Source: JAHFOW01 sp964370795
GTDB taxonomy: Bacteria; Planctomycetota; Brocadiia; Brocadiales; Brocadiaceae
Reading direction: 5' to 3'
NCBI GenBank assembly: GCA_964370795.1
Contig: CAYJME010000144.1
Span: 1 to 8,712 of the forward strand
Length of the DNA stretch: 8,712 nucleotides
The translations under genes were made by a program, and so were the position numbers. The notes beneath the pieces are model-generated. The model saw nothing but the letters and a program-made list of their open reading frames with translations. It did no database searches and was not told where the DNA came from. Below are positions 1 through 6,548 of the stretch, piece by piece. Each line of letters opens with the position of its first letter. The stretch's first letter is position 1.

Positions 1-1467
1 GTCATACCCAAAGAAGAGTTAGGCCGTCCACGCATTGATATCGTTGTTTCTTCCGCAGCGGAAGAGATGTTTGGGCAATTGACCCAGTATATAGATCAGG
101 CCGTTCAAATGGTAAAACAACTCGATGAGGAAGACAATTGGGTTCGACAGCATACTCAGGTATTGGCTGAAAAATTAGTCCATCAGGGTTGGCCACAGGA
201 AAAGGCCGAACAATATGCTGCCATCAGAATCTTTGATGAGGCGCCGGGACATTATGACTTGAATGTCTCACGGATTGTTAGTGCAAGCGGAACCTGGGAA
301 AACGATGCTGTGGTGGCGGATGAATACCTGAAGCGGATGAGTTGCGGTTATGGGAATGGTTTGTGGGGTGAGCCTATGGAAGAGGTATATAAAATGGTAT
401 TGAGCGGAACCAGCATGGTGATTCATAGCCGTTCTACCAATGTTTATGGCACACTCGATAACGATGATTTCTTTATGTACGCAGGCGGACTTGCCGCAGC
501 AATTCGAAAACTGGACGGAAAATCTCCCCATTTGGTCATTACGAATATTATGAACCCAGCAAAACCAGAGATGACGCCTATTGATCGGATGATGGGGATG
601 GAGTTGCGGTCTCGTTATTGGAATCCCCAATGGATTGATGGGATGAAAAAGGAAGGTTTCGAAGGGGCAAATAAGATGTCAGAATTCGTTGAAAACATGT
701 GGGGCTGGCAGGTCACCGTACCGGAGGCAATGGATTTCTCCCGATGGGAACAGACATTTGAGGTCTATATTGAAGACAAATATGGCATGGACTTAAAGGG
801 ATTTTTTGACCAGAAAAATCCCTTTGCGTATCAGGCGCTTACCGCCCGAATGCTGGAAACGGTACGGAAAGGTTACTGGCAACCGACGGAAGAAATAAAA
901 CAAACCCTGGCAAAGGAATACATGGAAATGGTAATAGAACACGGTGTCGCTTGCTGCGAGCTTACCTGCAAGAATCCGGCATTCCAGCAATATGCAATGG
1001 ATGTTTTATCTGCCCCCGGTCTTGTAAATACTGAAGTTTTAAATAAGTATACCGATGTCATTAAAACCGCTACGGGTAAAACATCCCATGAACGAAAGGA
1101 AGAAATGGATAAGATTGTTCAGGCTCAGGCGCCATCACACAGTAGGGGCGAACTGCCGTTCGCCCATCCGTCATTTAATGAATGGAAAAGAGAAGAAGAA
1201 ACATACAAGATTCCTACGAAATCTACGCCCACGGGAAATGATAAAAACATCTCTCCTTTGTCCTCACCTTCGCAAGGAGACGAATGGAAAGGTGAAAAGA
1301 CCGAAGTCGTCAACGGATTTGAAATGAAAGAAGTAAAGGCAAACGAGTTTGGAGGGGCACGGTGTGCCGTGCCCTTAGCTGAATCTGATAAACCGTGGTT
1401 TGTCACTTTAGTGATACTGGGATGTACTGGCTTTTTCCTTTACGGGTGGATGAGAAAAAAATTTTAA
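1..1467 (+). CDS. CobN/BchH-family chelatase large subunit, HmuS-like, 5' end outside window
   Basis: Frame 1 is open from the first base, so this is the last 488 codons of a longer gene; the ATG at 67 is internal. The CobN/magnesium-chelatase H signature is clear. It includes a block around residues 80-100 with EAPGHYDLNVSRIVSASGTW, the conserved RSTNVYGTLDNDD at residues 144-156, and a GGLAAAI stretch just after. Family members insert metals into, or in the HmuS branch remove iron from, tetrapyrroles. After about residue 375 the conserved domain gives way to a polar linker. The protein ends with a single membrane helix (about residues 466-485, starting WFVTLVILG) followed by RKKF, which should anchor it in the inner membrane. 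A membrane anchor is unexpected for the soluble cobalamin-pathway CobN. The next two genes on the same strand are an ExbB-type channel and a DUF2149 protein, the set seen in haem-uptake loci. A haem or other tetrapyrrole (de)chelatase is therefore my inference; a cobaltochelatase or Mg-chelatase label remains possible. The linker contains palindromic repeat DNA, listed separately. Confidence 0.9.
   Translation, partial: VIPKEELGRPRIDIVVSSAAEEMFGQLTQYIDQAVQMVKQLDEEDNWVRQHTQVLAEKLVHQGWPQEKAEQYAAIRIFDEAPGHYDLNVSRIVSASGTWENDAVVADEYLKRMSCGYGNGLWGEPMEEVYKMVLSGTSMVIHSRSTNVYGTLDNDDFFMYAGGLAAAIRKLDGKSPHLVITNIMNPAKPEMTPIDRMMGMELRSRYWNPQWIDGMKKEGFEGANKMSEFVENMWGWQVTVPEAMDFSRWEQTFEVYIEDKYGMDLKGFFDQKNPFAYQALTARMLETVRKGYWQPTEEIKQTLAKEYMEMVIEHGVACCELTCKNPAFQQYAMDVLSAPGLVNTEVLNKYTDVIKTATGKTSHERKEEMDKIVQAQAPSHSRGELPFAHPSFNEWKREEETYKIPTKSTPTGNDKNISPLSSPSQGDEWKGEKTEVVNGFEMKEVKANEFGGARCAVPLAESDKPWFVTLVILGCTGFFLYGWMRKKF
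1145..1165 (+). repeat. palindromic repeat inside the chelatase coding sequence (1)
   Basis: A perfect 8-bp stem GGGCGAAC (1146-1153) pairs with GTTCGCCC (1158-1165) around the loop TGCC, preceded by GTAG. This is the form of dispersed intergenic hairpins (GTAGGGGC...GCCC type) rather than ordinary coding sequence. It is translated in frame in the polar linker as part of SRGELPFAHPSF. The stem is seen directly; its origin as an inserted repeat is inferred. Confidence 0.65.
1252..1280 (+). repeat. inverted repeat inside the chelatase linker (2)
   Basis: TCTCCTT (1252-1258) and AAGGAGA (1274-1280) form a 7-bp inverted repeat with a 15-nt loop, in frame within the linker between the two stronger palindromes. 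The surrounding CT-rich then AG-rich sequence resembles intergenic hairpin repeats. Evidence is weaker than for the flanking two. Confidence 0.35.
1355..1374 (+). repeat. palindromic repeat inside the chelatase coding sequence (3)
   Basis: A perfect 8-bp stem GGGCACGG (1355-1362) pairs with CCGTGCCC (1367-1374) around the loop TGTG. It is translated in frame as GGARCAVPLA just before the C-terminal membrane helix. It shares the GGGGC[GA]... layout with the palindrome at 1145-1165, which suggests two members of one dispersed repeat family. Confidence 0.65.
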
Positions 1468-1514
1468 TAGTATTTTGGTCACAAGGGCACGAAGACCTAA
1501 AGGAAAAAGGTTGT

Positions 1515-1595
1515 AACAACTTAGTTTTTTGAAAGATTCGACTGTCCGGTATAGGGCATATTGCAATATATCCCTACCGTAGAACACAAGTTGTT
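1515..1595 (+). other. structured intergenic segment between chelatase and ExbB genes
   Basis: This lies within the 397-bp gap 1468-1864, in which I see no gene. AACAACTT (1515-1522) is the exact reverse complement of AAGTTGTT (1588-1595). Inside that pair a second stem forms: CGGT (1547-1550) with ACCG (1576-1579), then AGGG (1553-1556) with CCCT (1572-1575). It is capped by the 12-bp palindrome ATATTGCAATAT (1558-1569). The nested layout could be an RNA leader structure or a relic of a palindromic insert. No riboswitch class is recognised. Confidence 0.3.
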
Positions 1596-1623
1596 CACAG
1601 ATATTTTCAAAAAGTGCATGGTT

Positions 1624-1785
1624 GTCTCTGCGAGACCCATTTGTTTTTCTCTGGCTCCTTCGGAGCCAACTGTTTGTAGCATTGAATACGAATAACGTAT
1701 TGAGCTCCAGAGGAGCGACCTGTTTATCGTATTTAATTTCATATTTCTTCATAACTCGCATATATCAGGCCGCTCCTACGGAGGC
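1624..1785 (+). repeat. cluster of short GCTCC/GGAGC hairpin repeats
   Basis: Four small hairpins occur in tandem: GTCTC-TGC-GAGAC (1624-1636), GGCTCC-TTC-GGAGCC (1653-1667), GCTCC-AGA-GGAGC (1704-1716) and an imperfect GCTCC-TAC-GGAG (about 1773-1784). The last three share the GCTCC/GGAGC stem. Each is followed by similar text (AACTGTTTGTAGC after the first GCTCC unit, GACCTGTTTATCG after the second), giving units of about 50-70 bp. I recognise this layout from dispersed palindromic repeats in environmental bacterial genomes. No open frame of interest overlaps it. Confidence 0.6.
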
Positions 1786-1864
1786 TGCATTGTTATTTTC
1801 TTTTGTTTTCTGTGGATTATTTTTTACAAAAACTAAATAATTACAAAAAAGGAATTTTACAAAA

Positions 1865-2485
1865 ATGAATCTTCTTAATCTATTACAAGGCATTCTTTCG
1901 ATCCTTTCATCAGCGATGCTCTATCCCGTCATGATCCTCCTGGTTGTCTTTTTTGTAGGGACTGTTATAACCACAGGTGGATTTGTGTCGGAATATTTAG
2001 AACGAAAACGACAAAGCAAGAATCCAGGGGAATTTATAGAATCATTCTCTGCCAAAAATATCCAGCAGTCAGCATCTCAGGAAATACGCAAAATGCCACT
2101 TTATATGCAGAAATATTTCGGGGAACTTGTTGAAGAATTAAAAAAAAGTAAAAACGGCAGTGATGTCCGTATTGAATACTTGTTACAAACGAAGGAACAG
2201 GAAATGACCAGAAGTCTCGATAAACTTCGACTCATGGTCCGTGTAGGTCCCACACTGGGACTCATGGGCACGGTCATTCCGATGGGCCCGGCATTATCTG
2301 CGTTGTCACAAGGCGATCTCGAAAAACTATCGGGCAATATTATCATTGCCTTCACTACCACTGTTGTAGGACTCGCAATTGGGATAACTGCCTATTTTCT
2401 CTCGATGATAAAAAATCGGTGGATCCATGAGGACATAAAGAATCTTGAATATTTTACGGAATGTATTATGAAAAGGGAGGAATAG
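1865..2485 (+). CDS. MotA/TolQ/ExbB proton channel family protein (HmuU-like)
   Basis: This 206-aa protein has the three-helix plan of the ExbB/TolQ/MotA family: one N-terminal helix (about residues 17-38), a charged cytoplasmic loop with coiled-coil character (about 40-125), then two closely spaced helices (about 126-148 and 158-181). The diagnostic GPTLGLMGTVIPMGPAL lies at 128-144. Such proteins form the inner-membrane proton channel that converts proton-motive force into mechanical work on a partner. The purine-rich AAAAAAGGA before the ATG serves as a weak ribosome-binding site. It lies between a membrane-anchored CobN-family protein and a DUF2149 protein, and no exbD or tonB gene is visible. 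The likely job is energising that system, not flagellar or Tol function. The family call is firm; the substrate is inferred from the neighbours. Confidence 0.92.
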   Translation: MNLLNLLQGILSILSSAMLYPVMILLVVFFVGTVITTGGFVSEYLERKRQSKNPGEFIESFSAKNIQQSASQEIRKMPLYMQKYFGELVEELKKSKNGSDVRIEYLLQTKEQEMTRSLDKLRLMVRVGPTLGLMGTVIPMGPALSALSQGDLEKLSGNIIIAFTTTVVGLAIGITAYFLSMIKNRWIHEDIKNLEYFTECIMKREE

Positions 2486-2633
2486 TTCACCGCCAGAGAG
2501 TCCAAAGGTTGAAAATAAACCAGGAGGTTGGGGAAGCTGAGAGGCTGGGAGGTTCAGTTTATCAATTTCCCATCTTCCTGGTTTCTCACCTTCTGGTCTT
2601 TTCTCCGCGTTCTCAGCGCTCTCTGTGGTGAAC
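2485..2633. repeat. 149-bp inverted-repeat insert between the ExbB and DUF2149 genes
   Basis: GTTCACCGCCAGAGAG (2485-2500) and CTCTCTGTGGTGAAC (2619-2633) are near-perfect inverted repeats that fill the gap, starting on the last base of the upstream stop codon. Inside, AAACCAGGA (2517-2525) pairs exactly with TCCTGGTTT (2576-2584). The GAGGCTGGGAGGTTCAG and TTCTCAGCGCTCTCTGTGG text has the feel of a dispersed non-coding repeat. It was probably inserted into a once tighter operon. It could also act as mRNA structure between the two cistrons. Confidence 0.5.
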
Positions 2634-2647
2634 TGAACTAATACAAA

Positions 2648-3007
2648 ATGAGATACCTTAAAAAAAGACGCAGGGTTATAGGAAAAGAAGTTGACCTCCA
2701 TCAGGAAGACCCCATGACAGGCGTAGCCAACCTTTTTGATGTAGGAGTTGTCTTCATTGTCGGCCTCATTGGCGCCCTCATCAGCGCCTACAGCCTCCTT
2801 GATTTTCTTTCACCAAAAACAGAGATCACCATGGTCAGGAAACAAGATAACGGCCAGATAGAGGTTGTTACGAAAAAGGGTAAACAGGTAAAAGTTGAAA
2901 AAGTCACCGATAAGCAATTACAGGGAGAAGGTACGCGTCTGGGGATAGCTTATCGGTTAATGGGCGGAAAGGTAATTTATGTGCCGGAAAGCCGGGAATC
3001 GGAATAA
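2648..3007 (+). CDS. DUF2149 family membrane protein (HmuV-like)
   Basis: This 119-aa protein has a basic N-terminus (KKRRR at 5-9), then the family signature DPMTGVANLFDVGVVF (21-36) leading into a single membrane helix (about 31-53). A small soluble domain follows, ending GTRLGIAYRLMGGKVIYVPE. Length and motifs fit DUF2149. The one-helix plus small periplasmic-type domain plan resembles ExbD/TolR. DUF2149 genes repeatedly sit beside ExbB-like and CobN-like genes, so it is plausibly the ExbD-equivalent partner of the preceding channel; that role is inference. The start is the first ATG after the inverted-repeat insert. No good Shine-Dalgarno is visible, perhaps because the insert displaced the original leader. 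Confidence 0.85.
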   Translation: MRYLKKRRRVIGKEVDLHQEDPMTGVANLFDVGVVFIVGLIGALISAYSLLDFLSPKTEITMVRKQDNGQIEVVTKKGKQVKVEKVTDKQLQGEGTRLGIAYRLMGGKVIYVPESRESE

Positions 3008-3092
3008 CCAAATTTCGTGACAGTTTAGTTTTTTGAAAAAACGCTGTAAAAATAGGGTTTTAACGTTGTGGGTAGGAACGAAGAATTTGCCC

Positions 3093-3112
3093 GCCCCTCT
3101 AAAAAGAGGGGC
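3093..3112. repeat. GC-rich hairpin repeat downstream of DUF2149
   Basis: GCCCCTCT (3093-3100) and AGAGGGGC (3105-3112) form a perfect 8-bp stem with an AAAA loop. There is no following T-run, so it is not a convincing intrinsic terminator. The flanking GCCGGGGGTGTGTTTC is typical of dispersed intergenic hairpins. Confidence 0.55.
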
Positions 3113-3198
3113 CGGGGGTGTGTTTCGAGCCAGAAAATGTTTCAGTCTTACGGTAATACAAAGAATTCATCTGTTTCAGAAAAAGTATACAGTACAAA

Positions 3199-3280
3199 TG
3201 TCATTGCGAGGAACGGAGTGACGAAGCAATCTCTTGTATTGCAGAGGCTTGAGATTGCTTCACCATCGTTCGCAGTGACA
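3199..3280. repeat. 82-bp imperfect inverted repeat (TGTCATTGCGAG type)
   Basis: The left arm starts TGTCATTGCGAGGAACG and runs to GAAGCAATCTC (3199-3233). The right arm GAGATTGCTTC...GCAGTGACA (3251-3280) is its imperfect reverse complement. I recognise the TGTCATTGCGAG...GAAGCAATCTC arm as a repeat scattered through many unrelated bacterial genomes. It lies in the gene-free gap 3008-3612 and probably formed by insertion of a non-autonomous element. Confidence 0.65.
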
Positions 3281-3312
3281 ATAAACTGGTAAATGTTTTA
3301 ATGACCGATTCT

Positions 3313-3465
3313 GGGGACACCATACTTAATTATGGAGATTCCCATTTTTCTTTTGAGTGATATGGTGCTGAATTTATGGACTACCACGCGAGCGACCCTG
3401 GACATGACAACATCTAACTATTTTTAAAACAAGGCCCATAATTAAGTATGGTGTCCCTGGAATTA
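3313..3465 (-). mobile_element. miniature element: internally deleted REP-type Y1 transposase copy A
   Basis: The outer ends 3314-3335 and 3436-3457 are a perfect 22-bp inverted repeat (core ACACCATACTTAATTATGG), defining a 144-bp element. The adjoining TGGAATTA to 3465 also appears beside the second copy and so probably belongs to it. Read on the minus strand from ATG 3405, it begins MSRVARVVV, which is how REP-associated tyrosine (Y1) transposases of one common group begin. It then jumps to TQKKNGNLHN-stop, the tail also found in the copies at 7305 and 8513. Almost the whole gene is missing and the junction is out of frame, so it cannot encode a transposase. It could be mobilised in trans if an intact relative exists elsewhere. 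Confidence 0.65.
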
Positions 3466-3499
3466 TCCGGGCTCGGTTATATAGTTCTGCCGATATTGC

Positions 3500-3528
3500 T
3501 TGACACCTGCCGTGTCATACAATAGTAT
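3500..3528 (+). promoter_or_regulatory. candidate sigma70 promoter for the sce7726-family gene
   Basis: A perfect -35 box TTGACA (3500-3505) is followed after 17 bp by TAGTAT (3523-3528), a 4/6 match to the -10 consensus. The short dyad ATAC-AATA-GTAT (3517-3528) covers the -10 box and could be an operator. Transcription would start near 3535, giving a leader of about 75 nt before the ATG at 3613. Confidence 0.5.
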
Positions 3529-3612
3529 ACTGGCGATTATAGAATAAAGATAAAAATAGATTTTAGAATAATAGAAATAATCACACAAAGCCACAAAGAA
3601 TAGCGTTAAATT

Positions 3613-4230
3613 ATGAATGATATAGAGATTAGACAAAACTTCCATAGGAAAAGACTGCGACGGCAGCATACCCAAAAAGATACTCTTGTGATTGATGAGC
3701 TTGGCTTAAATCACGGGAAATGTCGAGCCGATATCGCCGTGATTAACGGGCATCTTGTGGGTTATGAGATTAAGAGCAACAACGATTCGCTCCGCAGGCT
3801 TGAGGAGCAAGTTAAAGCATATAATGCAGTTTTTGATAAAGTTTTCATGGTGGTGGGAGATCGTTATATCAACTCTATCAAAAACTATATCCCTGAATGG
3901 TGGGGAGTGATAGCCTCTGTAAGAGGCCTGAGAGGCGCTGTCAATTTTGATATAATTCGTGAGGCTCGGACGAATAAAAAGATCGATCCAATATCTATAG
4001 CACAACTATTATGGCGTAATGAAGCAGAAGAGATATTACAGCAGAAAAAACTGCCGCCCCAAATTCTTCGCCAGCCTCGTGCAGTTTTGTATGAATATCT
4101 GGTAGACACACTAAATATTTGCGAGCTAAGAAAATTCGTCAGAGAGTATTTTAAGAGGCGTAAAAATTGGCGATGTCCCGAGTCACCTTCTCGATATGAT
4201 GGTTTGTTCCAACCTGCCGCCACGACATAA
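3613..4230 (+). CDS. sce7726 family protein, PD-(D/E)XK nuclease-like
   Basis: This 205-aa protein matches the sce7726 family as I know it. The family N-terminus (MNDIEIRQNF) is followed by DTLVIDELGL, and then the block RADIAVINGHLVGYEIKS. The last block has the layout of a PD-(D/E)XK nuclease core: Asp40, then Glu52-x-Lys54 in YEIKS, with Gln66 in the following helix (EEQVKAY). Family members are found in prophage and genomic-island settings, and the function is not established. A DNA-cleaving or DNA-binding role is inferred from the motif. The ribosome-binding site is weak. Its usual companion, a beta-family (sce7725-type) gene, is present but on the opposite strand, and the two 3' ends overlap by 80 bp (4151-4230). 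The upstream promoter makes it independently expressed. Confidence 0.8.
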   Translation: MNDIEIRQNFHRKRLRRQHTQKDTLVIDELGLNHGKCRADIAVINGHLVGYEIKSNNDSLRRLEEQVKAYNAVFDKVFMVVGDRYINSIKNYIPEWWGVIASVRGLRGAVNFDIIREARTNKKIDPISIAQLLWRNEAEEILQQKKLPPQILRQPRAVLYEYLVDTLNICELRKFVREYFKRRKNWRCPESPSRYDGLFQPAATT

Positions 4231-5242
4231 GGTTGCCGGGCTTGCCGTGCCCGTTTGCACATTTTTGGATGTAATCATCTCCCCATGAGAAACTTGTGCC
4301 GCAATAGTATGAAGAATCTATAACCTTTTTGCTAAGTTCACGATATTGCCCAAAACCGTAATCTCTAACATTCTTTCCTTTTACAATATACCACTGGTTG
4401 TCAACAGTGTACCTGATTGTTGCAGAAGGTTTTACTTTTCTCATATCAAGTTCAAGAACTTTAGGATGATTTATAGAATAATCACCAAAAGACGGAAGTC
4501 GCAGCTTTGCTTTTCTCAAATCATTAACCAACATCTTGTACAGTTGCCATTCATGGCGTGGCACAATTTCTACTCCCTCTTTAATGCCACCCATTGTCTC
4601 AGGAAAGGATGTGCCTAAAAGTGTAAATGTTCGCCAGTCATTTAAATAAGGTAATTTACTCACAATCGCCTGAATAACCATTTTGAATCCATCAAGAGGA
4701 ACGAAATTTGGCGCGTCTAAATCCAGAATAAAGTCACTGTCGCTGGGTTTAATTACCAATGTTGATAATAATGAGTCTATTTCTGTTTTGAATGTACTCT
4801 TTGCAGCCTGCTCGATTGTTATTCTTAGGCAAATACCAGATTTATCTTTGCTTTGAATTGATTTAATTTCTTGCTGATATTCCAAATCTCTGGCCAGACC
4901 CGTTACTGGCACAGCTATGCAATTAATTGCTCGGAGTTCATTAAAAACAAAACTTATCGGGTGGTCGCCGTTTTCGATCCGCTCAGCATGTGGAATTTGA
5001 ATAAAATCAACATATCAAGGAGAACTCCCCCATTTCTTATAGACTTTTTTTAGTGTAAAATCAGACAAGAGTTCGTCTATTGTCTTTTTTTCTTTTTTCT
5101 CTTCGAAATCCCATCCAAGTTCTGGAACTTCTATCAGCGGCGTAAACGCACGCTTTGTTGTGGTGGGTAATCGACACACGGCTTGATACTCTCCCTGTTT
5201 CCATCGGAGGCATGGTATATAGTGGCGATGGTCAAAGTTCAT
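4151..5242 (-). pseudogene. beta family protein (sce7725-like), interrupted by one in-frame TGA
   Basis: Reading on the minus strand from ATG 5242, which has AAGGAG six bases upstream, gives MNFDHRHYIPCLRWKQGEYQ. This is the characteristic start of beta-family proteins. Translation runs 75 codons to KKWGSSP and meets TGA at 5017-5015. The same frame then continues without any indel (YVDFIQIPHAERIENG...) through 287 more residues to a TAA at 4151. It includes DFILDLDAPNF, LLGTSFPETMGG, INHPKVLELDMR and WRQVGTNHHIEKVTRDIA. The 363-position total is a full family length, so only one codon is wrong. The TGA could derive by one change from a Cys, Trp or Arg codon. Downstream, the GTG at 4912 could start a fragment but has no visible ribosome-binding site. 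The function of the family is unknown. It is the last gene of a minus-strand operon, 14 bp after the peptidase gene. Confidence 0.8.
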
Positions 5243-5256
5243 CAAATTCTCCTTCA

Positions 5257-6546
5257 CTAAGAAAAGTAGGTATTTGGAAACAGTTTTCTTACTTTGCCTC
5301 GTCCTACCATGTCCAGCAGAATCGTATAGTTTTTTGCCTCTCTTCTTATCTTCCCTGCAACTATTGCCGGATGAATACCTAGTTCGTTTGCGAAGTCTCT
5401 GATGGAATCTTCACTTCTCACAAAACGAGCCAGGGCAGTATTCCATTTGTCTTCAGGGACTAAGATTTCGCCCGCCTGCTCATCTGCTACTTGTTCAATG
5501 TCATCAGCGTTCGCTTCAAGGTCATCAAATATGCTTTCTATATCTCCTTTGTGTAGGTGTTTCATTATATGAACAAGTTCGTGGAAAAGAACAAACCAGA
5601 AATTATCAAGCCTGTCATGGCGCAGGGTCATCCCAATTATGGGTGAACCATCAGAAAGCAAAAATGCAGCTCCATCCAGATAAGTATTAGGAAGATGAAA
5701 TTCAATAACTACCCGAATCCCGGAATTTCGCAAATATTCAATGGCCATTTTAGGCCCATCTTCTTTACAACTTAAGTGAGCGAGTTCCGTAAGCCATTCA
5801 TCGGTTATTGTCCCTTGATTATATTTATTTGTCATTCTCTCCTTCTTAGCGAGAGCTATAACGCGACATTGCCAGGCAAGAAGAGCGTACCAATTTACGC
5901 TACCCCCTGAACGCAAACGCTGGCGTGCTGCCGTCCGTACCGGCTTATCAAGAGAACCTTTCACGAATTCCTTGACAAGTTCCTCTGCATTGGCCATAGC
6001 CACATCTAAAGAGCTGGAAAATCCCTCAAACCAATTGCGACGGTACATCTCCTTAACCGGGAACTGATCCCATGCTAATGTATCATTTTCGCCATCCAGA
6101 GGCTCTTGTGATGTTGCTCTGAATTCAGCAACTTCGTTTATGCTTAGACCGAGCGCTCTTGCAACTTCCGCAAGACGGCGCAAATTCGCAGAAGCGTATT
6201 TTTCTGCTTCATATCTCTGAATCTGTTGTTCCTTCAAACCAAGAGCATCTGCAAGTTGACGTTGCGAGAGACTTTTAGCAATACGTGCTCTGATAAGAAT
6301 GCTTGGTAACTCTTCCAAGTTAGACGCCTTTAATATCTCAACAGTTCCAGATTTCAGTGTTTCATATTCATGAAGTTGCATAGAAAGGTTTTCGTATTCA
6401 CTACGAAGAGCCTCTATTTCTGCCTTCGCCAGAATTTTCGACTTTGTTCGCTCAGTAGATGCTTTGATATCAAAAGTATCAATTGCTGTCTTGAGTTTTT
6501 CTAATTGGGCGCTTGTGATTCGGTATTGCCGCTCATTTGTTATCAT
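5257..6546 (-). CDS. XRE-family HTH / ImmA-IrrE metallopeptidase fusion
   Basis: I place the start at ATG 6546 (MITNERQYRITSAQLEKL), two bases after the preceding stop and with GGAGAAAG upstream. A TTG 14 codons earlier would overlap the previous gene and is less likely. The 429-aa product has a helical N-terminus with coiled-coil character (1-80) and a XRE-type helix-turn-helix (about 86-138, SQRQLADALGLKEQQIQRYE). A linker follows, and then an ImmA/IrrE zinc peptidase domain with FHELVH (HExxH at 322-326) and a probable third ligand Glu351 in EQVADEQAGEIL. Proteins of this design bind DNA and cut a repressor or antitoxin after a stress signal. It sits in the middle of a tight operon: DUF6932 upstream (2-bp gap, so translational coupling is likely) and the beta-family gene downstream. 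It is the obvious candidate to bind the palindrome over the operon promoter. Confidence 0.9.
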   Translation of the reverse strand: MITNERQYRITSAQLEKLKTAIDTFDIKASTERTKSKILAKAEIEALRSEYENLSMQLHEYETLKSGTVEILKASNLEELPSILIRARIAKSLSQRQLADALGLKEQQIQRYEAEKYASANLRRLAEVARALGLSINEVAEFRATSQEPLDGENDTLAWDQFPVKEMYRRNWFEGFSSSLDVAMANAEELVKEFVKGSLDKPVRTAARQRLRSGGSVNWYALLAWQCRVIALAKKERMTNKYNQGTITDEWLTELAHLSCKEDGPKMAIEYLRNSGIRVVIEFHLPNTYLDGAAFLLSDGSPIIGMTLRHDRLDNFWFVLFHELVHIMKHLHKGDIESIFDDLEANADDIEQVADEQAGEILVPEDKWNTALARFVRSEDSIRDFANELGIHPAIVAGKIRREAKNYTILLDMVGRGKVRKLFPNTYFS

Positions 6547-6548
6547 TG

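Noticed and set aside
1055..1327. Open frames on other strands or frames over the chelatase, e.g. + frame at 1055-1327
   Set aside because: They overlap a well-supported coding frame, have no recognisable domain and no ribosome-binding site, and are translations of the repeat-rich linker.
1474..1501. CACAAGGGCACGAAGACC motif, and the similar CACACAAAGCCACAAAG at 3581-3597, as possible CRISPR or regulatory repeats
   Set aside because: They are isolated, not arrayed with spacers, and resemble a common low-information dispersed repeat, with no palindrome or promoter element to support a function.
3093..3112. Intrinsic terminator after DUF2149
   Set aside because: The stem is strong but no U-tract follows; the next bases are CGGGGGTGTG.
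3298..3405. Small minus-strand ORF MSRVARVVVHKFSTISL (35 aa)
   Set aside because: It is the fused start and out-of-frame tail of a deleted transposase. The second half is not in the transposase frame and runs out of the element.
4151..4912. Independent 253-aa gene starting at the GTG at 4912
   Set aside because: It is in the same frame as, and continuous with, the upstream piece across a single TGA, has no ribosome-binding site of its own, and starts in the middle of conserved beta-family sequence.
5015..5017. Selenocysteine or genome-wide UGA recoding at the internal TGA
   Set aside because: No other gene here has an in-frame TGA, tryptophan is encoded by TGG throughout, and no SECIS-like hairpin is evident immediately after the TGA.
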